A stretch of 64,000 nucleotides of DNA from the NCBI GenBank assembly GCA_016717105.1, contig JADKGF010000017.1, positions 21,105 through 85,104 of the forward strand, written 5' to 3'. The DNA is from Saprospiraceae bacterium (GTDB lineage: Bacteria > Bacteroidota > Bacteroidia > Chitinophagales > Saprospiraceae). Each line of letters opens with the position of its first letter. Position 1 is the first letter of the stretch. Below the pieces are notes generated by a model, which did no database searches, was not told where the DNA came from, and worked only from the letters and a program-made list of their open reading frames with translations. Below, piece after piece: positions 43,029-51,917 of this stretch. The position numbers and the translations under genes are program-made.

Positions 43029-43651
43029 TTATACAATTTTGCGACCGTGGAAGTAGTTTAGTTTCAACTTTTTTGACAAAGATGGTAAGTTATCTTTTGT
43101 AATTTTACCTGCTGCGATCACTTGAAGACTGTCACCTGCTTGTTTCTGCATTGCATTGAGTGTTTGTAGGCCAGACGCTGCATCTTTAGCACCGCCAGAA
43201 GACAATATAAACTTTACATTATTTACATTTTTGAGTTTTTCTACTTCTTTAAGTATATCGGTACATAGATCTATAGCTTTATGAATAGTCACGGGTATAG
43301 GGTAGGCAGCCTTACAAATCTGATAAACTGAGGCCATATCCAAAGTGATATTTCCAATATCGCCATGAGATAAAGCACCAAAGACAAACCCATCAATTCT
43401 ATAAGACTTTAAACGTTGGATTTCTCTGATCATGTCTTGGATTTCTTCATGTGTATAGAAAAAATCACCAGCTCTGCTGCGGATCATGACCTTACATGGG
43501 ATTTTGATGGTAGATATAATTTTGATCAATTCGTTTTCATCTGGAGTAAGCCCATCATGTGCCAGATCACGACATATTTCTACCAGTGCGCTCCATTATT
43601 TACAGCATGTACGGCTTCATCTAAATTTTCAACACAAGACTCAATTATCAA
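43029..43651 (-). CDS. cutC: CutC-family copper homeostasis protein, one frameshift
   Basis: The C-terminal TIM-barrel part is intact (KVMIRSRAGDFFYTHEE, DGFVFGALSHGDI, VTIHKAID, ILSSGGAKDA, VIAAGKIT). Upstream, another frame reads ESCVENLDEAVHAVNNGA and then, after loss of one base near 43586, VEICRDLAHDGLTPDE, which is the expected CutC N-terminus. The likely start is the TTG at 43651, as no ATG is in frame. The product would be about 208 residues; typical CutC is 220-250. CutC is widely listed as copper-related, but its biochemical role is unsettled. A short transcript unit ending in a terminator lies just upstream and may act as a leader. Confidence 0.82.
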
Positions 43652-43679
43652 AATAATAGCATTTTAAATAAGGGTAGGC

Positions 43680-43713
43680 AAAAAAAATGAGGTAATACTG
43701 AAGCATTACCTCA
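43680..43713 (-). terminator. Strong terminator upstream of cutC, reading leftward
   Basis: On the minus strand TGAGGTAAT and ATTACCTCA form a nine-pair stem with a seven- to eight-base loop, followed by eight T. It sits only 28 bases before the cutC start and no protein gene lies on its upstream side. Confidence 0.8.
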
Positions 43714-43757
43714 ACCCTAACCAAATGAAACCAAATTGTTTTACTTATTGTAAAAGC
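43681..43757 (-). ncRNA. Possible short RNA or attenuated leader before cutC
   Basis: A minus-strand promoter (TTG at 43790-43792, 20-base spacer, TACCTTTG at 43769-43762) would start RNA near 43756. The strong terminator would end it about 75 bases later. The predicted RNA has a 5' hairpin (GCTTTTAC, AATAA, GTAAAAC) and the 3' terminator hairpin, with a single-stranded centre. It could be a free small RNA or a leader that controls read-through into cutC. No known RNA family is recognised. Confidence 0.4.
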
Positions 43758-43761
43758 TACA

Positions 43762-43792
43762 CAAAGGTAATATTAAAAAAATTATTTATCAA
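43762..43792 (-). promoter_or_regulatory. Bacteroidota-type promoter upstream of cutC
   Basis: The -33 TTG and the -7 TACCTTTG are spaced by 20 bases on the minus strand, within the usual range. It is one of the better-formed promoters in the window. Confidence 0.55.
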
Positions 43793-44163
43793 GTATTTTT
43801 TAATAATTCTTCAAATAAATATTAAATATAGTGATATTTTAAAATTATTTACTAACAATTTGTATGAATATGCCAAATAAATGCGCAGTTGTAATCCTGT
43901 GTGCATAAAACAAAATTTATCAAAACTTCTTTCATACGTAAAAATATTTTCCTCCTAATGGAATACCGTAAAAATAAATTGGGAATAATGTGGATTTCGC
44001 AGTTTTGGTTATATGTGATTTATTATATTACGATACAGATGGTATATTTTTTTGGATTTTGCAGCAAATATGTTTGGAATTTAGGTAAATTTATACCTTA
44101 ATCTCGTTATGACAAACTTATATTTTCAAAAAGTTAGACCAAATTGCGCCTTTTAAGGCCATT
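43793..44163. other. AT-rich intergenic region
   Basis: No supported gene is seen. A 66-codon open frame at 43901-44101 is hydrophobic and AT-driven and is not called. The right part leads into the promoter of the M28 peptidase gene. Confidence 0.4.
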
Positions 44164-44195
44164 TTTGTGATAGTCAATTTTTTTCCTTAGCTTTG
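44164..44195 (+). promoter_or_regulatory. Bacteroidota-type promoter of the M28 peptidase gene
   Basis: TTTG (44164-44167), a 20-base spacer and TAGCTTTG (44188-44195) fit the consensus. The leader would be about 33 bases. Confidence 0.6.
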
Positions 44196-44234
44196 TTACT
44201 TCATTTATATTCCATCCAATATTGATAGATCCAA

Positions 44235-45623
44235 ATGTCTGTAAAATCTTCGTTTAGTTTCTTCTTGAGTATTTTGTTTTTGAGTACTATGATTTGTGCT
44301 CAGGATGAAGATGCGTATATGGTAAAAAATATACATAATGAAGCATTATCAAATGGAAAAGCTTATGATTGGCTTCATAGTCTGTGTAAGAAACACGGTG
44401 GACGGATCGCAGGCTCAAAAGCATACCTTGGTGCTGCCAATTATACAAAAGGTGAACTCGGAAAAATAGCCGGAGTCAATGCATATCTTCAGCCTTGTGA
44501 AGCCAATTACTGGCAACGTGGCAAACTTGACGAGGTATCTGTCCTTTTCAAAAATGGCAAAAAAAAGAAGCTTAACACTTTAGCGCTTGGTAATTCTGTG
44601 GCCACACCGAAATCAGGTATAACTGGCGAAGTCATAGAAGTAAATAGTCTCGATGATGTGGAAAAACTAGGTAAGGAAAAGATAGGTGGTAAAATAGTTT
44701 TGTTCAACAGGCCAATGGATCCAACACAAATTAGAACTTTCTCTGCATATGGTGGCGCAGTGGATCAGCGTGTCTATGGTCCATCCAAAGCAGGAGAATA
44801 TGGTGCTGTAGCTGCATTAGTAAGATCTATGACTACTCGGCAGGATGATGTACCGCATACTGGAGTTACCGTTTATAAGGATAGCTTAATACGCATTCCA
44901 GGTATTGGTATAAGTACAAATGATGCAGACTATTTAAGTCAAGCACTTAAAGGCGGTCAAGTAAAAGTATCAGTTATATCAGGTGGTAAGATGATGGGTA
45001 AACGATCCGCTCCGACAGTTATTGGTGAGATTCGGGGATCAGATTTTCCTGATGAGATCATACTTATTGGTGGACATCTGGATAGCTGGGATGTAGGTGA
45101 AGGCGCTCATGATGACGGAGCAGGTTGCGTACAGGCTATGGAAGTTTTGCGTATATTAGAATCGTTACAATACAAACCGAAAAGAACCATACGATGTGTA
45201 CTATTCTCAAATGAAGAAAATGGACTAGCTGGTGGAAAAACCTATGCTGCAGAATCAAACGCCAAAGGAGAGTTTCACCTTGCAGCTATTGAATCAGATG
45301 CTGGTGGATTTTCACCAAGAGGATTTAGTTTTGAAGCAGATACTTCGGTATTTAAGACCTATTATAAAAACGTAAACAAGTGGCTTCCTATGTTGGAGAG
45401 CTATGGATTGCATTTCGAGACTGGAGGCTCAGGAGCCGATATAGGACCGCTCAAATCCCAAAAAGGTTTGCTTATAGGATTGAGACCAGATTCACAGCGG
45501 TATTTTGATTTTCATCATACGGCTACAGATACATTCGAAAATGTAAATAAAAGAGAATTGGAATTGGGTGCAGCCGCTATGGCAAGCCTTGTTTTTTTTA
45601 TTGATAAATACGGTATAAAGTGA
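44235..45623 (+). CDS. M28-family zinc peptidase (carboxypeptidase Q-like)
   Basis: The 462-residue protein has a signal peptide (to about MICAQ), so it works in the periplasm or outside. A PA-like insert region precedes the catalytic M28 domain. Zinc-site motifs are GGHLDSWDVGEGAHDDGAG, the catalytic Glu pair in FSNEENGLAGG, ESDAGGFSP, and the final His in DFHHTATDTFE. The architecture resembles plasma glutamate carboxypeptidase/carboxypeptidase Q and predicts an aminopeptidase or dipeptidase. Its own promoter lies upstream. The hpt gene begins three bases after its stop. Confidence 0.9.
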   Translation: MSVKSSFSFFLSILFLSTMICAQDEDAYMVKNIHNEALSNGKAYDWLHSLCKKHGGRIAGSKAYLGAANYTKGELGKIAGVNAYLQPCEANYWQRGKLDEVSVLFKNGKKKKLNTLALGNSVATPKSGITGEVIEVNSLDDVEKLGKEKIGGKIVLFNRPMDPTQIRTFSAYGGAVDQRVYGPSKAGEYGAVAALVRSMTTRQDDVPHTGVTVYKDSLIRIPGIGISTNDADYLSQALKGGQVKVSVISGGKMMGKRSAPTVIGEIRGSDFPDEIILIGGHLDSWDVGEGAHDDGAGCVQAMEVLRILESLQYKPKRTIRCVLFSNEENGLAGGKTYAAESNAKGEFHLAAIESDAGGFSPRGFSFEADTSVFKTYYKNVNKWLPMLESYGLHFETGGSGADIGPLKSQKGLLIGLRPDSQRYFDFHHTATDTFENVNKRELELGAAAMASLVFFIDKYGIK

Positions 45624-45625
45624 GC

Positions 45626-46177
45626 ATGAAATCTGAAAAGGATATAGTACAAATTGGTGACCTTTCTTTTAAAAAATATGTACCAGCAAGTGATATAGAG
45701 GATAAAGTACAAGAAATAGCAGACGCCATCAGAGAGGATTTTCATGAAAAATATCCTATGTTTCTGGTTGTAATGAATGGTGCTTTTATTTTTGCCGCAG
45801 ACCTAATCAGAAAGCTTGACTTTCCTTGCGAATTGAATTTTGTGCGCATTAAATCTTATCATGGAACAGAAAGTACGGGTAAGATAGATATCTATATGCC
45901 GCCCAATATCGATCTAAAAGACAGACATCTCATCATCGTAGAAGATATCATCGATACAGGCAATACTATGGCTGCCTTCATACCCGAACTCAAAAAATAT
46001 GAGCCGGCGTCTATCCGACTTGCATCTATTTTGGTAAAGCCAGACGCACTAAAACATGACATTACTACAGATTATCCAGGCTTCATTATTCCCAATAAAT
46101 TTGTATTTGGTTACGGCTTGGATTATGATGGTATGGGTAGAAATCTAAAAGACTTGTATCAATTGCACCAGCCATGA
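45626..46177 (+). CDS. hpt: Hypoxanthine phosphoribosyltransferase
   Basis: This purine-salvage enzyme makes IMP (and often GMP) from the free base and PRPP. The PRPP loop IIVEDIIDTGNTMAAF, the flexible-loop region RIKSYHGTESTGKI, and VFGYGLDYDGMGRNL at the end mark the family, and about 183 residues is normal. ATG at 45626 is preferred over the GTG at 45620, which overlaps the previous stop. The next gene overlaps by four bases (ATGA), so the two are translationally coupled. Confidence 0.93.
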   Translation: MKSEKDIVQIGDLSFKKYVPASDIEDKVQEIADAIREDFHEKYPMFLVVMNGAFIFAADLIRKLDFPCELNFVRIKSYHGTESTGKIDIYMPPNIDLKDRHLIIVEDIIDTGNTMAAFIPELKKYEPASIRLASILVKPDALKHDITTDYPGFIIPNKFVFGYGLDYDGMGRNLKDLYQLHQP

Positions 46178-46599
46178 CACCTGACGAAAAAGCCTTGAAA
46201 ATCGTACATCAGCTCATGCTTGGTAATGATGCATTCTCGAAATGGATGGGTATAGAAATCATTAATGTTGCACCTGGAACTTGTACTGTCGAAGCAAAAA
46301 TCACGGATAGCATGTTGAATGGTTTTGAAATCTGTCATGGTGGCATCACTTTTTCTATCGCAGACAGTGCTTTTGCATTTGCGAGCAATACGCATGGCAT
46401 TCAAGCAGTATCTATAGAAACGTCTATTTCACATACCAAACCGGTGCGAGCTGGTGATGTCATCACCGCTATAGCTACTGAAAAAAATCTAAGCAAAAAA
46501 CTTGGGATCTATGATGTCGTGCTGACCAATCAGAAAAATGAAACGGTTGCCTTGTTTAAAGGAACTGTTTTCAGGACGGACAAGTTTTGGGATGTATAA
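46174..46599 (+). CDS. paaI: PaaI-type hotdog thioesterase
   Basis: The 141-residue hotdog-fold protein has the PaaI catalytic region (NGFEICHGGITFSIADSAFAFASN) with the conserved Gly-Gly and acidic residue. PaaI hydrolyses ring-hydroxylated phenylacetyl-CoA thioesters. No other phenylacetate genes are here, so the real substrate may differ. It starts inside the hpt stop codon. Confidence 0.85.
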   Translation: MTPDEKALKIVHQLMLGNDAFSKWMGIEIINVAPGTCTVEAKITDSMLNGFEICHGGITFSIADSAFAFASNTHGIQAVSIETSISHTKPVRAGDVITAIATEKNLSKKLGIYDVVLTNQKNETVALFKGTVFRTDKFWDV

Positions 46600-46608
46600 A
46601 CTAATAAG

Positions 46609-46977
46609 CTATTTCTTAAAAATAAAATATACAGCAAGTACCAAAAGACAAAACCCGATCAGATGATTGGTCCTAAATGTCTCGGTCTTGAATGCGATAA
46701 TCGTAAATCCTGTGAAAACAACCAAAGTGATCACTTCTTGAAGTACTTTTAGTTGCCAAAGATTAAAAGGTCCACCATTACCAGCAAAACCTATCTTATT
46801 GGCTGGAACTTGAAAACAATATTCAAAAAATGCAATGCCCCAACTTATTACAATAATCGAAAAAAGACCTAATTTGGATGTCCATTTCCATTCCGAAAAT
46901 TTGAGATGCCCGTACCAAGCTAAGGTCATGAATACATTGGAAATGATCAGTAATCCTATCGTATAAAAAGATTTCAT
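46609..46977 (-). CDS. DMT-like small membrane protein (DUF486)
   Basis: The 122-residue protein has four hydrophobic helices and the DUF486 hallmark FQVPANKIGFAGNGGPFNLWQLKVLQEVITL. The family is distantly related to drug/metabolite transporters and its function is unknown. It starts 13 bases after the DNA glycosylase stop codon and is probably the last gene of the polA run. Confidence 0.88.
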   Translation of the reverse strand: MKSFYTIGLLIISNVFMTLAWYGHLKFSEWKWTSKLGLFSIIVISWGIAFFEYCFQVPANKIGFAGNGGPFNLWQLKVLQEVITLVVFTGFTIIAFKTETFRTNHLIGFCLLVLAVYFIFKK

Positions 46978-46990
46978 TTTGGTATAGAAT

Positions 46991-47605
46991 TTAAAATTTC
47001 AAGTCTTTTGAAGCCCAAAGATATCGACAAGCATAAGATCTATATGGTCTCCATTTTTCGGCTATTTGGGTGAGATCAAGGACTTGCTGTTTTTTTTCTG
47101 AAGTAATATTATAAAATGAAATCATGCTATTGCGAATGATAAGATCATCTAGTGGTAACACATCGGGTCGATGCAGCGAAAACATCAAAATCATTTCTAC
47201 CGTCCATTTGCCGACACCTTTTATTTTGGTAAGTTCATCTATGATTTCATCATCTGAATAGTTGTCCCAATTTCTATTATACAAGTTATTTGCATCAAAA
47301 TGATCTACTACATTGCGAATGTATGCCGATTTTTGGCCCGATAGACCTACTGCTCTCAACTGCGCATCAGATTGTTTTTTTATTTGATCTGGTGTAGGTA
47401 TTTTGTTTTCAAAAAGTGCCAAAAACCGATCATAAATTGTTGCAGCCGCCTTGGTACTGAGTTGTTGTGATACAATAGAGCGAAGCAAATCATCGAATAA
47501 CTGGAGCGGCGCTTTGTGTATAGTAAGCGTACACTTATCTATGATAGGAGAAAGAATTTTGTCTTGGTGTAAATGCAACAAAATCGACTCGCTTACTGAC
47601 TGCAT
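46991..47605 (-). CDS. DNA-3-methyladenine glycosylase (AlkA-type, HhH-GPD)
   Basis: This base-excision repair enzyme removes alkylated purines. From ATG at 47605 the product is about 204 residues. It has a helix-hairpin-helix (KIKGVGKWTVEMILMF) and the catalytic Asp region LPLDDLIIRNS. It lacks the longer N-domain of E. coli AlkA, as do many small AlkA-like proteins. An upstream ATG at 47653 would add 16 unusual residues and overlap the polA end. It lies 29 bases downstream of polA, so repair cleavage and gap filling are encoded together. Confidence 0.88.
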   Translation of the reverse strand: MQSVSESILLHLHQDKILSPIIDKCTLTIHKAPLQLFDDLLRSIVSQQLSTKAAATIYDRFLALFENKIPTPDQIKKQSDAQLRAVGLSGQKSAYIRNVVDHFDANNLYNRNWDNYSDDEIIDELTKIKGVGKWTVEMILMFSLHRPDVLPLDDLIIRNSMISFYNITSEKKQQVLDLTQIAEKWRPYRSYACRYLWASKDLKF

Positions 47606-47634
47606 ACGCCTTATTTTATTTGTTTGAAAAAAGA

Positions 47635-50432
47635 TTAATGCGCTTCCAACCAATTATGACCAATACCCATTTCTACCAATATCGGTACTTTCAAATCGGG
47701 AATAGCATTTTGCATTTTACTGCTGATGATACTTTTAACCTGTTCTAATTCAGGCTTATACACATCAAAAACCAATTCGTCATGCACTTGTAGGACCATA
47801 ACAGATTTTAACTTTTGCTGCTTGAATTCATTATGGATGTCGATCATAGCAATTTTGATCATATCTGCTGCTGTACCTTGGATTGGAGTATTGATAGCTA
47901 CGCGCTCTGCATTGGATGCTGTAAGCGAATTTCTCGAGTTGATGTCTCTCAGATTGCGCCTTCTGCCCAGCAAGGTTTTGACATATCCTGTTTCTCTAGC
48001 TGAATTGACAGTGGTATCCATATAATTTTTAAACCACTGAACTCTCTGAAATAACTTTGAATCAATTCAGTAGCTTCCTTACGAGAAATACTAAGTTGAC
48101 GTGACAAGTTGGTGGCACCTGCGCCATATGTGATCGAGAAATTGACCGTTTTTGCATTGCGTCTCTGCTCAGACGTTACATCTTCATAGGCGACATTATA
48201 GACTTTGGCAGCTGTGGCCTTGTGAAAGTCATTGCCAGCTACAAACGCTTCCAGCATAGACTGGTCATTGCTTATTTCAGCTATGATGCGCAGTTCGATT
48301 TGTGAATAATCGGCTGCCAATAAAATATGGTCATCATCTCTCGGAATAAATGCTTTTCTGATCTCCCGACCTGCTTCATCTTTTATGGGAATGTTTTGCA
48401 GATTGGGATTTTCGGAGCTCAATCTTCCTGTGGCAGCACGAGCCTGATTAAATTGCTGTGTACTCTTCCAGTTCTTGGATTGATCATAGTCGGCAAAGCA
48501 TCGACATAGGTTGATTTCAATTTCGAAAATTTGCGGTACTCCAAGATGGTATCAATTACGATGTGCTCTCCAGCCAATTCTGTTAATTTATCAAAATCAG
48601 TCGAATATTGCCCGGATGATGTTTTTTTCCACCTATAAGGCACTTTTAGTCTGTCGAATAACACTTCACCTACTTGCCTTGGAGAAGAAATGTTAAATTG
48701 AACACCAGCATTTTTATAAATTTCCTGTTCTTTTTGTAAGATGAGTTTATCCAATTCTTTGGAATATTCCTTGAGGAAATCTCCGTTAATCCTGATACCT
48801 TCATATTCAAGATCACAAAGCACGCGTATAAGAGGCTCTTCTATCTTTTGGTACAATTCATCCAATTCGTTTTCAGCCATCATATTTTTAAGGACAGGCA
48901 CCATTTGCAGTGTCAGATCTGCATCTTCACCTGCGTATTCTTTGACTTTTTCGATACTCACATCGCGCATAGAAAGCTGATTTTTGCCACCTTTGCCTAT
49001 GAGATCTTCGATAGGTACCATTTTATAATCCAGATATGACTCAGTCAAATAATCCAATTTATGTCTCAGATCAGGCTCGCACAGATAATGAGTGATCATT
49101 GTGTCGTATAGAAAGCCTTGTAATTCGATGCCGTACCACTTCATCATAGTCATATCATATTTGATATTTTGTCCTATTTTGCCTATGGTGGCACTTTCTA
49201 ATACAGGGCGAAAATATTCGAGTTTTCGTTTGCATTCAGTCTGGTCTGCTGGTAATGGGATATAATAAGCTTCGCCAGGCTTAGTCGAAAAAGAAAGTCC
49301 TACAAGCTCTGCCTGATGCGCATCTATACCCGTGGTTTCTGTATCAAAACTGATTTCCTTACAAGCATTAAGTTTAGCGACAAGGTTTAATATTTCGTCA
49401 TCGGTTTGTATCAAATGATAGGTATGTGGCGTATTCTCGATATTTCTTTTTGCTATCTCATAATCCGGTTTTTCTGGTGCAGGCGCTGGAGCTGGTGCGT
49501 CGTTACCGAATAATGATTGTTGTACGCCTTGTCCACTTTTTGGATTTCCGACTACATCATTACCCAGAATTTGCTGTGCCAATGTCCTGAACTTCAAGCT
49601 CAAGAAAGATTTCCTTAAGTTTTTCTTTATTCATTGGATCGAGATTAAACTTCTCAGCGTCAAATTGTATTGGCGAATTGATATCGATGGTTGCCAATCG
49701 CTTCGACAATAAAGCCTGGTCAGCAAAGTTTATGACATTTTCTTTTTGTTTACCTTTGAGTTTATCCGCATTGGCTATGATATTTTCTACCGATCCAAAT
49801 TCTTTTAGTAAGGTGACAGCAGTTTTGGGACCAATACCTGGTACACCAGGAATATTATCCACACTATCTCCTTGCAATCCTAATACATCAATGACTTGTT
49901 CTACGCGATCTATTTCCCAATTAGCCAGAATTTCTTTTTCACCCAAAACTTCTACTTCATTACCTTGTCTGCCAGGCTTATACATATAGATATTGGGTGA
50001 GACTAATTGTGCATAATCTTTGTCTGGTGTCACCATATAGACAGTATATCCTTCCTTTTCTGCTTGTTTGGCGAGTGTACCGATGACATCATCTGCTTCA
50101 TAATTCTTAACCATCACTACTGGAATATTGAACGCTTCAATAATAGGAGGTATGTATTGCATAGCAATTGTGATATCTTCCGGTTGTGCGTCTCGATTGG
50201 CCTTGTATTGAGGATAATATTCGTGCCTGAATGTGCCACCTTTGGGATCAAATGCCACTGCGATATGCGTCGGTTTCTGATTGGTCATGAGATCCCACAA
50301 TGTCCGTACAAATCCCGTGATCGCCGAGGTATTCAGTCCTTTGGAATTGATGAGTGGCCGTGTGATGAATGCAAAGTGTGCACGATATACAAGTGCATGG
50401 CCATCGAGTAGAAAAAGGCGTTTGTCCTCCAT
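47635..50432 (-). CDS. polA: DNA polymerase I, three frameshifts
   Basis: Pol I fills repair gaps and removes RNA primers. Open frames in order are 50432-49560, 49603-48419, 48422-47949 and 48021-47635; together they encode about 932 residues. The 5'-nuclease domain is complete (LFLLDGHALVYRAHFAF, YEADDVIGTLA, VPGIGPKTAV). The 3'-5' exonuclease motifs look active (FDTETTGID, NIKYDMT, YAGEDADLT). The polymerase has motif A DYSQIELR, motif B RRNAKTVNFSITYGAG and motif C VHDELVFD. The breaks are one extra base near 49592, one missing near 48452, and one missing in the T5 run (48026-48030), each rejoining at conserved sequence (ELEFRTLAQQ, FNQARAATGRLSSENP, LKNYMD). An intact polA is normally needed, so sequence error is likely. 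ATG at 50432 gives the standard N-terminus. Confidence 0.93.
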
Positions 50433-50458
50433 GATAATAATCCTGATTTGATACTGGA

Positions 50459-50466
50459 CAAAGGTA
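50459..50466 (-). promoter_or_regulatory. polA: Candidate -7 box (TACCTTTG) for polA
   Basis: This is an exact TAnnTTTG match on the minus strand, giving a leader of about 20 bases to the ATG at 50432. A matching -33 box was not seen. Confidence 0.45.
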
Positions 50467-50510
50467 TGAATAAAAAGTGAAATCAGATGTGTTGGCATAG
50501 TTTTTTGCAT

Positions 50511-50540
50511 GGGTGGGCTGCGCCAGCGGCGGGGCTGCGA
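50511..50540. other. Short GC-rich patch in AT-rich DNA
   Basis: This roughly 30-base run is made almost only of G and C and contains GGGCTGCG twice (50515-50522 and 50532-50539). It lies between the HD gene and polA and is unlike the surrounding DNA. No function can be assigned. Confidence 0.4.
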
Positions 50541-50633
50541 TCTTAAGTTTAAGAAAATCTTAGTTATCACAAAATACGAGACAAATTCGGAGCTTAATTT
50601 GCCATGAAGGTATTGATCGAAAATTTTATGCCT

Positions 50634-51842
50634 TCATATTGTTTCCTCTTTGGTAGAATAAAAAGTCCGCTCTTCAGGCGATTTGTTGAGATATGGATTT
50701 AATGCACTATATGGGCTTATTTTACCGGATTTTAGTAAAATTTTGAGCTCATCAGATTTCAAGTCATAAGGATAAATCACTTCTTTTTTTTCTGTAAAGA
50801 ATAGTTTAGTTTCTTCATCATTTAAATGGTATTTTTCTTGAAATTGTGCTCTTAGTGAAGAGAAGTCTGCATAAGATTCTTCATTTTTTATCTTGACCTT
50901 CAATAGCTTTCTATCCAATAAATTTTTGCACAATGCTGAAAATATTTGGTCTTCATGATCAACGGAATTTTTCATCAACCACAAGATGTCTATGTCATCT
51001 AAACGTACAAAATTCTGTAGAAACGCTGGATCTTCCAAGTAATTTATGCCTTCACCTTGCAAGCCCAAAAAGTAATTTAACTCTGGTGAAGAAGGAATTT
51101 GGATACCTGAAAGCGTAAGGTGTCTCGCTCTTTTTAGTACGGCTATCAGCATGATCTCTGCAGAAATTACAGTCTTGTGCAGATACACTTGCCAATACAT
51201 CAGCCTTCTGGCCATCAGAAATTTTTCTATCGAATAAATGCCCTTTTCTTCTATCACCAAGTGGTCGTCCACGACATTCATCATGGTAATAATCCGGTCA
51301 TAACCAATAATACCTTCTGCTACTCCCGAAAAAAAACTATCCCTAGTAAGATAATCCATTCTATCTACATCGACGTGTCCTGATACCAATTGATGCAAAA
51401 AAGGTCGGTGATATTTTCCTGTAAATATATCAAAAGCAAGACTAAAATCTCTACCCAGTTCTGCGGCTATTTTTTTCATGATGACCAAGGAGATATGCTC
51501 ATGGTGGACATCGGCAATCGTGTGCTCAAGGGCATGTGAAAATGGTCCATGTCCGACATCATGCAGCAAAATGGCTATACACACTGCTTCGAACTCTTCA
51601 TCTGAAATCAGAATACCTTTTGATTTTAAGGTATCAATGGCTTTGCACATCAAATGCGTAGCGCCTAATGCATGTTGAAATCGGGTATGTAATGCGCCAG
51701 GATACACCAAATGTGATAGTGCCTGCTGGGAAATTCTGCGCAATCGCTGAAAATACGGGTGATCGGTGATCTCATAGATAACATCAAAGGGAAATCTGAT
51801 CAAACCATAAATAGGATCATTGAATATTTTCTTTTTGTTCAT
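50634..51842 (-). CDS. HD-domain phosphohydrolase (dGTPase/SAMHD1-like)
   Basis: The 402-residue protein has the HD metal-site motifs HTRFQHALG, AILLHDVGHGPFSHALEH and VDVDRMDYLTRDS, as in dNTP triphosphohydrolase-like proteins. Substrates of this branch are usually untested, so nucleotide hydrolysis is inference. It is divergent from porX with only 75 bases between them, so the two promoters share the gap. Confidence 0.88.
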   Translation of the reverse strand: MNKKKIFNDPIYGLIRFPFDVIYEITDHPYFQRLRRISQQALSHLVYPGALHTRFQHALGATHLMCKAIDTLKSKGILISDEEFEAVCIAILLHDVGHGPFSHALEHTIADVHHEHISLVIMKKIAAELGRDFSLAFDIFTGKYHRPFLHQLVSGHVDVDRMDYLTRDSFFSGVAEGIIGYDRIITMMNVVDDHLVIEEKGIYSIEKFLMARRLMYWQVYLHKTVISAEIMLIAVLKRARHLTLSGIQIPSSPELNYFLGLQGEGINYLEDPAFLQNFVRLDDIDILWLMKNSVDHEDQIFSALCKNLLDRKLLKVKIKNEESYADFSSLRAQFQEKYHLNDEETKLFFTEKKEVIYPYDLKSDELKILLKSGKISPYSALNPYLNKSPEERTFYSTKEETI

Positions 51843-51847
51843 GAGTA

Positions 51848-51855
51848 CAAAAATA
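51848..51855 (-). promoter_or_regulatory. Candidate -7 box (TATTTTTG) for the HD gene
   Basis: This exact TAnnTTTG match ends five bases before the start codon and again implies a leaderless or nearly leaderless mRNA. Confidence 0.4.
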
Positions 51856-51917
51856 TAATTAAATTCCGAACGTTATATATTTTCATTACATTTACAAAAT
51901 AAAAACATAAAAGCTGA

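Noticed and set aside
43901..44101. 66-codon open frame before the M28 gene
   Set aside because: Composition is that of AT-rich noncoding DNA. No family resemblance or ribosome-binding context was seen.
50433..50570. 46-residue N-terminal extension of PolA
   Set aside because: The extension runs through the promoter region and the GC-rich patch and does not match the family. ATG at 50432 gives the standard start.
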